Assembly: GCA_000149265.1 (NCBI GenBank)
Contig: CH002809.1
Location: forward strand, 1,026,060-1,090,059
Direction: 5' to 3'
Length of the DNA: 64,000 nt
DNA from: Ciona savignyi
Lineage: Eukaryota > Chordata > Ascidiacea > Phlebobranchia > Cionidae
Shown here: piece by piece, positions 11,501-22,400 of the stretch
Layout: every line of letters begins with the position of its first letter
Position numbering within the stretch: position 1 is the first letter of the stretch
Notes under the pieces: model-generated
Database searches by the model: none
Seen by the model: only the letters and a program-made list of their open reading frames with translations
Told to the model about the DNA's origin: nothing
Translations under genes and position numbers: made by a program

Positions 11501-14500
11501 GATAGGATATTCATGTTTATTCTTATGAATGGGAAAACCAAGGGGGTTAACACATGGGAAATCGTCAGATCATCTAGTGTCCACCGTCAGGTTACCGAAG
11601 CTATTGCAGTTTGTTGTATATGATTGATACGTTCCTTCAATTTGGTAGAAGCCACTAATCCGCTGGGTTCAGGCAATGTCCGTAAAGTGCCTTGCCCAAG
11701 GACACAACCGACTAGCTAGCACTCAGTTTGCCACCTGCAACCTTTCGATTGAAAGGAGACGCACTTTACCGCCAGACTAACCGGCCGAAGGAATATATAT
11801 TGTGGGGATGTTGACAAATATATTACAGTCAGATAAGGTGTGCATAAACATTATTCTCAACAAATGGGGAGACAACCCTTTTAGACAATGTGGGGCTGTC
11901 AACAATTAGTTAAAAAATATCACTCTTGGAAAATTGGGATCATATTCCCGCATTTAGTGAACGGGGGTCTATAAATATCATACTCAGAGAATGAGGGGCC
12001 ATAAATACTACCCTCAACACATGGCGAGTCATATAAATATAACTATTAGCGAATGGATGTCATATATATCCCTTGGGAAGGCCAAAACAAAGGACATTGT
12101 CGCACGAAACCTGAGTTTTTGGATTTCATCATCCACATCGTCATTTTTCTTCTTCCGACTTCGTTTCTGTAGTTTTGGAAGTTGCTCTTCCTGTGACATG
12201 AAAATTGATGATAATAATATAACGTAAGGTTCCAAATCTCATAACCCACCAAATTCAGCTTGCGTTCCAGATAAGCCACCCACACGAAAAGGAAATGTCC
12301 GAGAGTTGCAAGAATTGACATGATCAATGAAACTTCGTACAAACTCATCTTTCGGATTTGCCTGTAATACATCATGTAGGTATGGTGGTATAGGTTTTTC
12401 CTGTTTATCCCCTTGAATGGGAAAACCAAGAGGCGTTAACACACGGGCAATCGTCAGATCACCTCGCGTTCACCGTCAAGTTACCGGAGCTATTGCAGTG
12501 TGTTGTATATGATAGACACATTTCTTTAATTTGGTAGAACTCATTAATCCGCTGGGTTCAGGCAATGTCCGTAAAGTGCCTTGCCCAAGGACACAACTGA
12601 CTAGCTAGCGACCAGTTTCGCAACTGCAACCTTTCGATTGAAAGGTGACGCACTTAACCGTTAGACCAACCGGCCGGACAATATGATGATGTCACCAGTA
12701 TTTAGCCCAATACCTGGGGACATATAAATAAGCAGCAGGAAGTCCGTTCACCAAGACATCGTCGTAAATCTCGCGTTTCTCTTTGTTCTTTAAAACCTAA
12801 CGATGATAAAGAAGTTTTAAATTTCAATCAACGATGCAACTTTCGTGGTAAAATTTTGACAATTTTAATCAAGTCACTGATATCAAATACCACAATCCAA
12901 CAATCATCGAATTGACCTTAATTTTTCCCTATATCCCACAAACCTCATAGATGGCAACGAGAATTCGAAAGTTCTCTTCAGCTCCCTCCGTCTTGTTTTT
13001 ATCAGGGTGCATGGTGAGCGACAGTTTGCGGTAAGCTCGGCGGATTTCCGATGACTGTGCATTCTAAACAGTTGTTTTATAACAAAAAATTTTAGAGGTA
13101 AATCGGGGCATTATTAATGGGCACTTAGTCTATATCCTCATGATAGGGATAGGATATTCATGTTTATCCCTGCAAATGGGAAAACCAAGGGGGTTAACAC
13201 ACAGGCAATGATCAGATCACCTCACGCCCACCGTCGGGTTACCGGAGCTATTTCTGTGGGTTGTATATGTAATAAACATGTTCCTTTAATTTGGTAAAAC
13301 CTATTAATCCGCTGGGTTCAGGCAAATTCCGTAAAGTGCCTTGCCCAAGGACACAACCGACTATCTAGCGACCAGTTTCGCACCTGCAACCTTTTGATTG
13401 AAAGTCGAGTTGCTAGAGATTTTTAAAGTGTGTATATGCATGGTTCATTTATAACCCTTGTGGGTGTAAATTTAAGGATTATCAACAAAGTTTTACAATA
13501 CAAGCCGGCAGTTCGGTGGCGAATAATATTACAGATGTACAATACCCCGTTTGTGGATTGTCGTATATATTCTGTTGTGTAAGAAGCAAGGCTTTATTTG
13601 TGTGTATTGTAAGACAACTTGTGTCAGTCGAGTTGCTGGTTGTATTTACAGTGTGTGAAATGTTGATGATAAAATTGGTGGATGATAAAAAAGTTCAAAA
13701 AAGCCAATGGTCATAATACTTTATTGCAATCATTGTCAAATTCCTAAGCAATAAGTGTTTTGTTTAGAATGGTTATGTACCCAAGGATACATGCAAGGAT
13801 GCCCGTATGGAAAGTACGTCAATTTTCGCCGAGATCTCGAGTGTGCACGCGCCAAATATTTAAGTGTGCAGTGTGCAAACGTCCAAGAGTGCACACTTCA
13901 AGTGTGCACACAATTTCCTTTTCATAACTGTTTTACCAAAATCTTAAAGAACATATTATTCTATCCTCAATCTTTCGTGTCCGTCAGCTAACATATCTAT
14001 ATACGTAACTAAAAACGTACGGAAAGTAAATTACCCGAGGTCCAGAGGTAGGTTTACAAGTTTATTGGAAATTATACGATGTTTATACTGCCAGCTCGCG
14101 AGCGTGTGTGAAATTGCTCAAGTGTGCAAAAGACGCAGGGAAAAAAAACTGGAGTGTGCAGCTGCCGTACTTTCCATACAGGCAAGGATGCATGTAGAAT
14201 TTTTTTGTTTGGCCTATTTCAAATAATGGTCTACACTTTCCCCATTTTTTACACCCGAATGACATAAGGTAATAGCTCAACCTAACTTGTAAGCAGATGT
14301 TTTAGCATGAGGCACATTGTTGAAAAATTGGTTTATGAACAATCTGTTTAATATAAACTGTACAAAACCATATCCATTAATGGTAAAGGGAGTTGTAAGT
14401 CGTTTAAATCTACTTTGTTGTATGACAGCCCAACTTTAAATCAAAGAAAAGAAAACATTAAAAAGAGAACAGTCACAAGAGGTTTTAGATGTCACAGTGG

Positions 14501-15051
14501 CTGTTTTATGTGTTTGTGAATGTGAAGTGGATAAGTTTATAACATAGCAGTCAAATTTATAATTACATCAGCCAAGGAAAATAAAAATGGAGTAATTACG
14601 GCAAATCACAGTTTGTCATTAAAGTTTAATTTGACGAAAAAAACAATAAACTGTACAGTGAGACTGTTAAGCCATACTAGTATACCCTAATCAAATTTTT
14701 GATGGGTGAGTCTTATGTGTCTTGGACAGCAGGCTTTACAGACTGGCAGGAGGTTTCTTAATAACTGGGACGGTACTTTGTAAGCTTCTTAAGCTTATAA
14801 GAAATACGTAAAAAGAAAAGGAAAATAACAAAAGTTCTATCAATGCGTTAAGATGTACGGATGTTTCTTCACTAGCCGGAAACAACGTTACAATAGGTAA
14901 CATTGACGTCACTAACCTGTTCAACATTGATAAATTCGTAGAAATTTGATTTCACTTCGTCCACTAAATCGTAGATCTCAGTCTGGTCTTGTGAAAATCC
15001 CCATTGCGCGTTGCACACCGATATTACACATAATAAGATTAAAACCAACAT
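8581..15051 (-). CDS. DNAJC1: DNAJC1 (ERdj1/MTJ1-type J-domain ER membrane protein)
   Basis: Twelve exons with consistent GT/AG and phase: 15051-14917, 13063-12944, 12796-12714, 12361-12250, 12190-12111, 11481-11329, 11025-10905, 10480-10388, 10318-10156, 9921-9823, 9138-8966, 8649-8581, giving 466 residues. Residues 1-15 (MLVLILLCVISVCNA) form a signal peptide. The J domain follows with HPD at 64-66, then a membrane segment at about 125-144. After a basic and Glu-rich stretch come two SANT/Myb domains starting near W306 and W409. The last exon encodes CIARYRFLAEKISQKKK. DNAJC1 recruits and stimulates BiP from the ER membrane and exposes its SANT domains to the cytosol. Domain order and length (human 554) fit this family and not DNAJC2, which has no signal peptide or membrane helix. 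The introns contain at least six SINE copies. Confidence 0.93.
8665..8937 (-). mobile_element. SINE-A copy
   Basis: Reverse copy between DNAJC1 exons 11 and 12; a deletion removes part of the region usually reading ACACACGGGCAATCGTC. Confidence 0.75.
9183..9284 (+). mobile_element. SINE-A 3' fragment
   Basis: Only the last ~100 bp (GGTGATCTGACGATT to TATCCTATCCTA) in DNAJC1 intron 10, about 45 bp before exon 11. Confidence 0.65.
9474..9745 (+). mobile_element. SINE-A copy
   Basis: Near-complete copy in DNAJC1 intron 10, opposite to the gene. Confidence 0.8.
9948..10082 (+). mobile_element. SINE-B copy
   Basis: Complete forward copy with box A, box B and a long A/T tail, in DNAJC1 intron 9, just upstream of exon 10. 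Confidence 0.75.
10498..10608 (+). mobile_element. SINE-B copy
   Basis: Forward copy in DNAJC1 intron 7, immediately beyond exon 8; box B is TGGGTTTGAAACTTGGCT. Confidence 0.75.
11040..11230. repeat. GTGATGTCATC minisatellite
   Basis: About twelve units of roughly 15 bp (GTGTGATGTCATCGT and variants) in DNAJC1 intron 6, beginning about 15 bp from exon 7. Confidence 0.8.
11497..11787 (-). mobile_element. SINE-A copy
   Basis: Full-length reverse copy in DNAJC1 intron 5, about 15 bp upstream of exon 6. Confidence 0.8.
12390..12676 (-). mobile_element. SINE-A copy
   Basis: Full-length reverse copy that makes up most of DNAJC1 intron 3 (12362-12713). Confidence 0.8.
13143..13408 (-). mobile_element. 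SINE-A copy, 5' truncated
   Basis: Reverse copy in DNAJC1 intron 1 that stops within the box-B region (CCTTTTGATTGAAAG). Confidence 0.7.
13411..14916. other. Remainder of DNAJC1 intron 1
   Basis: AT-rich intron sequence. Around 13830-14180 there are scattered GTGTGCA/TGCACAC motifs and two inverted copies of CCCGTATGGAAAGTAC-like sequence (13800 and 14160). No coding exon was recognised. Confidence 0.5.
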
Positions 15052-16482
15052 ATTTTAACACATGATTTATTGTTTTGTGACGTTTGAGGTATTGTGTCTT
15101 TGTTTAGGGGATATTTTAGTCTCATAGAAATAGTAGACCGAATTAAAAGTCATATCCCAACTTGTATGTAGAGCCATAAAGCCAAAGGTCACCATATGTA
15201 CGTCGTTTGATTATATTTACGATCATTTTCGAAATAATGCCGAAGCATAGATGTTATTAAAGAATATTTCGTATGTAAGTAGTCGTGAAATTTGTTTTAA
15301 AGGTGTTTTTTTTTAGCTGGTTGGTAAACCAAGGCGGCTAGAGCGTGGGCCGCGGGTCGCAGGCAATCTACGCGATTTAGGATCTGAACAGCCACTGGTG
15401 TGACTGATGTGTATTTGGGTCATGAATTCAACGGATATCACTGGGCCTTGTATAGTTTTTTTCTCTGTAATAGCTCCACAACGATAGGCGCGGAGTTATT
15501 TGGTGATTGCTCGTGTAATAACTTTTTTGTGTTTTAGAAAAAGTGCTCATTATAACTCGGGCACCAAATTAACCGAGTATTTGATACTAATTCGACGACC
15601 CTACGAATTACATTAAATCTGTGCAACTTGAATAAATGCCATAGTTAAGTATCATCATTGGTTTAGTTGTTGAATCAGTTATGGAAGACATTGGTTTTTC
15701 AGTGGCCGAACAAATTCATGCAGACGAAAATTTGTTCATGGTCCGACCGAATAGACCAGTCGGTTAATTCCTCGATTTTTAGCCGAAGGGTTACAGATAT
15801 GAAACTGTTCGCTGGCTAGTCAGTGGTGCAATTGGGAAAGACATTGCTTGAAGCCAGTGGAACGATTGGTTCTTTTAAATTAAAGTACCACTTTAATCAT
15901 ACACAACACACTGAAAAGGCTCGAGTAACCCAACGCTGGGCGTGCGGTGATAAGACGATTCGATTGTTCGTGTGTTAACGCTCATTGCGTTTTCCCACTT
16001 ACGGGAATAAACATGTAATCCTATTCGTTGTTGATGTCACTTTATGTAAATAAACAACTCCCGGTTTAAAAAACACAGACAGAAGCAATTGAACAAGGTA
16101 TTCTTTACTAATAAATGATTTGTTTTTATTGCATAAATATTCAAAATAAAACAGCAGTCTCGATTAAGCAATATAATTGTAAAGAAAAATTAATAAAACC
16201 GAACGCCGTTAGTTTAATGGCACAATAATTGTTAATGTAAATACAGAATTATATTTTCATTTTCATTTCATTTTGAGGCAAGGATCACTTATAAACTATA
16301 ACGCGATGGATGCAGGAACGACTTAAATAAGCAGACTTACAAAATATCGACGTCGATATGTTCTCAATGCTCAAACGTATGTTTGGACATTACAAACTGT
16401 TTATTATTCACTGCATTACCGTTGGGTGTATACAGCTTGAAGATGTCGTCTATGACGTGTTAATGACGTGATGATGACGTCA
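15052..16482. other. DNAJC1 upstream region / 3' flank of the chondroitin enzyme
   Basis: About 1.4 kb. It would contain the DNAJC1 promoter, but no TATA box or initiator could be called with confidence. A forward SINE-A lies at 15746-16027. No further gene seen. Confidence 0.5.
15746..16027 (+). mobile_element. SINE-A copy, diverged
   Basis: Recognisable by TGGTTCTTTTAAATTAAAG, GGCGTGCGGTGATAAGACG and the terminal TTTTCCCACTTACGGGAATAAACATG. It is older than most copies judging by mismatches. Confidence 0.65.
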
Positions 16483-19400
16483 TCACAGCTCGTTATGAGA
16501 ATTCAAGTACAGTGTACCAACTTCGAGTTGAGAACCCAGTGTTTCCGCCCACGCCCCTACGCACATCGCGTATTGGTCCGCTGCTAATGTGACGTCACAA
16601 CCTCGTTTATGATATATATGTATGAGGTCATAATCGACAATGGACATGACGTCGAGAGTCGGATGAGCTATCATCTTCTTCAAGAGATCAACGTCTTCTC
16701 CTCCCCACCCCCGGATGTCTAATCTGTGACGTCATAATCAATAATGTCATAAAACAATGACGTAACAGTGGGTAACATGGTAATTTAGTGCGACGCGTTT
16801 GAAAATGGTGATAGCTAGCTGATTGTGTCCTTGGGAAAGGCACTTAACAAACATTGCGTAAAGCCTGAATCCAGTCGATTAATTAAAGGAACATGTGAAT
16901 CATACACAACACACTGCAATTGCTCTGGTAACCCGACGGTGGGCGCGAGGTGATCTGACGATTGGTTCCATGACAACTGAACCCCTTACAACTGAACCCC
17001 TTACAACTGAACCCTTACAACTGAACCCCTTTAAATTAGACCCCTTGTGTAACTGAGCACCTTTTAACTAAAACCCTTTAAAAGTGAACCCCTTTTCAAT
17101 TGAACCCCTTTAATTAAAACCCCTGACAACGGAAACCCGGGTTCCGGTGAAAGGGGTTTGGTTGAAAGGGGTTAGGTGGAAGGGGGTTAGTTGGCGGGGG
17201 TACGGCTGAAAGGGGTTTGGAGTTAAAAGGGTTATGTTAAAAGGGGTCAGTTGTAAAGGGGTTCAGTTGTAGGGGTTCAGTTGTAAGGGGTTCAGTTGTA
17301 AGGGGTTCAGTTGACTGGTCACCCTGACGATTACCCGTGTGTTAACCCCCTTGGTTTTCCCATGCACAGGGATAAACATGAATATCCTATCCTATCCTAA
17401 ACCAAAACTACGTAAGTATCACCAATGAACCACAAATAGGACTTAAAGACGCAGCATCAAAACCGACTACAGTGTAGTACACTCAACTTAAAACCAAATG
17501 TATGCTCAACACCACTTAACAGAACTCCAAACCTACGAATCCATATCCAGATATAAACACTTATGAACCCATATATAAAGATTTTAACACTTTTAAACTG
17601 AACACACTTCCCCCTCAACTTAACAAACCCCATTTGTAACCCCACACTCCTTAACTAAACGTTTTTTTGGTGGTTAGCCAAAAAAGCAAAATTGTGTGCT
17701 TAGCGTGAGTTGGTGGTCTTAGACCGATACCCCTACGTGCAATGTGGAAATTAATTCACTTCGGGTAGTATCCCTACTAGGTGGTGCTGGCAGACACTCT
17801 CCATGACCATGAGTATCTTCACAGCGTGTAATCCACGTTTTCAGGGAGATTATTCCGAGTGCCGAACCCCATCCACATTCTCACAAGCTGCCCCTAAATT
17901 CCTCAACTTACCAAACCCCAATCCCTTTACTTGAACGCCCAATCTACTAAACCCCAACCCACACCCAAACATCACTCACCTGAACCCCCCAACCTTTAAA
18001 TAATCGGACTTGTACATGGCAGCTACCCCAAACGCATAATAAATCCAGAACCCATTTTGTTTGTTGATGTCCACCTTGTGCTCGACGTCGGGGTAGATAG
18101 AGGTGTCAATTGCTGCCGCAGCATCAAGAATATCGGGGTCATACTGCAATGTGAGGGTAAAGACAGTTCTAAATCATCCACGCGTTATAAGAGGGGCAAT
18201 TATTCTACTGTATCTTACACATACATTCTACTTTAATCAGAAAATAGGTTTAAATAATAGTTTTTTTAAGATGTCATTACTAAAATGAAGATAACAATGA
18301 TTATTAACATAACCCATCCACGCGTTATAAGAGGGGCAATTATTCTACTGTATCTTACGCACACATTCTACTTTAATAAAAAAAATAGGTTTAAATAATA
18401 GTTTTTTTAAGATGTCATTACTAAAATGAAGATAACAATGATTATTAACATAACCCATCCACGCGTTATAAGAGGGGCAATTATTCTACTGTATCTTACG
18501 CACACATTCTACTTTAATCAAAAAAATAGGTTTAAATAAAAGTTTTTTTCAAGATGTCATTACTAAAATGAAGATAACAATGATTATTAACATAACCCAT
18601 CCACGCGTTATAAGAGGGGCAATTATTCTACTGTATCTTACGCACACATTCTACTTTAATCAAAAAATATGTTTAAAAAATAGTTTTTTTCAAGATGTCA
18701 TTACTAAAATGAAGATAACAATGATTATTAACATAACCCATCCACGCGCTTTAATAGGGGCAATATTCTTGTTTATCTCACACACACATTCTACTTTGAT
18801 AAAAAATATGTTGAAATAACAGTTTTTTTCTTTACTTCTTTACTAAATCGAAGATAACAATGATTATTGACCATCAAAGAAACAGAAAAACATAACTAAA
18901 TCCAGCAATATTGCAACACATGAGTCAAGAGAATGACTGCCATTAAAGAATATATTTAAATTAAAATTTATAATGCAATAATTCCGGTATTGCACAAGAA
19001 TTAGTCCAATAACCGTATACTCATGTAGGGGTTATCTTGGTTATTTAAGTATGCTAAATACACTATACAGTTTTCGTGTAACTAACTTTATCGATGATAT
19101 GGTCAACCACAGGGTTCAAAGCAGTATACCTGTGAGAACATGATTGGGAAGATGACTCGCTTGTGCTGCAATGTATTCCGCCGAACTCGACCCAAGAACT
19201 CTGGTCCGATCTTCAAATCCACATCGAGGAACAAAACGATTTCATCGTCTTTGCACTGCATGGTTGATGGTGTTAAAACATGGTTGACCATGCATGGTTG
19301 ATGGTGTTAAAACATGGTTGACCATGCATGGTTGATAGTGTTAAAACATGGTTGATGGTGTTACGGGGAAAACTAAAATAAGGGAAAGAGGAAAAGCGGT

Positions 19401-22400
19401 AAGGAGGGAAACTAAAATGAAGATTAGGGCATTAGAGTTAGTTTTAAACATGGGGTTGTTCGAGTTAGTTCTAGGGTTGAGATTAGTGTTTAGGGAAGGA
19501 TTTAAATTAGTTTCCGCTATTTTAATGTACAGTTTCCCACCTTACCTCTTTCCCTTTTTTTAATATTGCCCTAGAACTAGTGTTACTTGTGCTTGTAGTT
19601 AAGTTAGCTAATACAGTGTGTGGATAATCTCACATGACCATTAATTTAAAAGAAATGTTAGACACCAATGGGTTTTAGCAATGTAAAGTGGCTTGCTTAG
19701 ATGCACAGTAATACACTTCATGTTCAAAGCCCAGTTGGTAAGTTATGACAGTGTGTGGATAATCAAGCATGACCTATAATTTGAACGATATAGGTACCAA
19801 TGGGTTGGGACCAGGTTGAATGGTTTAGTCAAGTAAAAAGTAATAAACTTGTAATTAAGCTCACCGATACATTCACAAGTCCACAGTCGATCACAGTAAT
19901 AAACTTTCATACCCACAGTCAATGACAGTAATACACCTCATGCCCACAGTCAAGCACAGTGATACACCTCATGCCCACAGTAACACACCTCATGCCCACA
20001 GTAAAGCACAGTGATACACCTCATGCCCACAGTCAAGCACAGTAATACACCTCATGCCCACAGTCAAGCACAGTAACACACCTCATGCCCACAGTCAAGC
20101 ACAGTAATACACCTCATGCCCACAGTCAAGCACAGTGATACACCCCATGCCCACAGTCAAGCACAGTAATACACCTCATGCCCACAGTCAAGCACAGTAA
20201 CACACCTCCTGCCCACAGTCGAGCACAGTAATACACCTCAAGCTCACAGTCGAGCTCAGTAATACACCTCATGCCCACAGTCAATGACAGTAATACACCT
20301 CATGCCCACAGTCGAGCACGGTAATACACCTCATGCCCACAGTCAATGACAGTAATACACCTCATGCCCACAGTCGAGCACAGTAATACACCTCATGCCC
20401 ACAGTCGAGCACACGAATACACCTCATGCTCACAGTCGAGCACACGAATACACCTCATGCCCACAGTCGATCACAGTATTAAACACTCACACCCACAATG
20501 AACCCACCTGCATAACACCAGCATGCAAACCAACAGCTCGATTGAACTCCCCCTTGGTGAAGATATATTCGATCATCGCGCGAGTGTTGCGAGCTCGAAA
20601 CCTGTTTATTTATATGATTTTCGTGAATATTTGAAGCAGAGTAAATAATAGTGTTTAGAGAGTCTACCTTTATTTCAATGGACTTACATGACTTATACAA
20701 TATATATTAACTTAAAAAAATGTTTCTTTGTTTGGACTCTATGATTGTGTGAAGACTTAGAATTTAGTTTACAGACTATCAACTTTCTCAACAGTAAAAA
20801 TTATATCCATACCGCCAACAAATAACTTCAATTTTGTTTGGTAGCGTTGGGTCTACATTTTTCTTTAAAACATAAATTATACAAATGAATTTGTTGGTGT
20901 TTTCACAAATTTTAATTATGAAGTTACCACAGAGGTGTAGAGTGACAGTACATTGATACAGGCCGCATTAGTTTAAAATGTCATTGCTTGCGAAGTAAGT
21001 TGGCAGTTTTTTTTATGTGTAAAGTTAATAGACAAAACAATTCAATTAAAGAAGTAATAATTTCCTGAGGTAAGATAGGGTGGGTAAGCCACCCAATCTT
21101 CCCTTTGAATGCCGCTTATGGCCATGGGTACTAATTAAAGCAACACCTAAATAAAATACATCAAGAGGTAAGCAGTAAAAATAATGGACATGGGTACTAA
21201 TTAAAGCAACACCTAAATAAAATATAGCAAGAGGTAAGCAGTAAAAATAATGGACATGGGCACTAATTAAAGCAACACCTAAGTAAAATATAGCAAGAGG
21301 TAAGCAGTAAAAATAATGGACATGGGTACTAATTCTAAGTAGATATAGCAAGAGGTAAGCAGTAAAAATAATGGACATGGGTACTAATTAAAGCAACACC
21401 TAAGTAAAATACATCAAGAGGTAAGCAGTAAAAATAATGGACATGGGTACTAATTAAAGCAACACCTTAAGTAAAATATAGCAAGAGGTAAGCAGTAAAA
21501 ATAATGGCCATGGGTACTAATTAAAGCAACACCTAAGTAAAATATAGCAAGAGGTAAGCAGTAAAAATTCAGCTAACTGGCAGTCAAACCGGTAACCCGA
21601 CGATGGGCGCGAGGTGATCTGACGATTGCCCGTGTGTTAACCCCCTTGGTTTTCCCATTCACGGGAATAAAGATGAATATCCTATCCTATCCTAACCATA
21701 ACAAAGAAGACCCACTGGTCCAAAACGCTGGTGACATGTGAAACGGAGTTGTCCTTCCCACTCTTCTCATCCTCTTCTCGGAAGATGACGAAGATTATAC
21801 GGACAGGACCAGCGCTTGGGTTGTTGAGAACGTTCCGCTCATATCGCTCCAAGAAGAGGTTGAATCTCTCGGTCACCTTTTATACTGGTGTTTAATATTT
21901 GGAGCAAAACACGTGGAGACTTATCGGACTGAATATTTAGACGATTACGTATTATTGGTAGTAGTTTGCTGTTTTACCAACCTAAGAAAAGGAAATCCTA
22001 GGGTCGACATTGTGCTTTTATTCATTAATCAACGAATAGTTTTCACTTTCCATTGAAAGGTTGCAGGTGCGAAACTGATTTTTAGCTAGTCGTTTGTGTC
22101 TTTGGGCAAGGCACTTAATGGACATTGCGTAGATCCAGCGGATTAATGGGTTCTACCAAATTGAAGGAACGTGTCTATCATACACAACACACTGCAATAG
22201 CTTCCGGTAACCCGACATTGGGTATGAGGTGATCTGACGATTGCTTGTGTCTTAATTCCCTTGGTTTCGATTATCTGACAATGTTGGCTGAAATCGTTAA
22301 TTAAGCAACATATGCAATGTGTTGGCAAGCTTCCATTGCCGTATACATGCTAAATTAATAAACCTTTTTCATTAGAGTGTTGTCTATGCAACCAGAATTT

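Noticed and set aside
19880-20495. Regular short repeats suggesting a CRISPR array
   Set aside because: Units are directly adjacent with no unique spacers and the genome is eukaryotic; it is a minisatellite.
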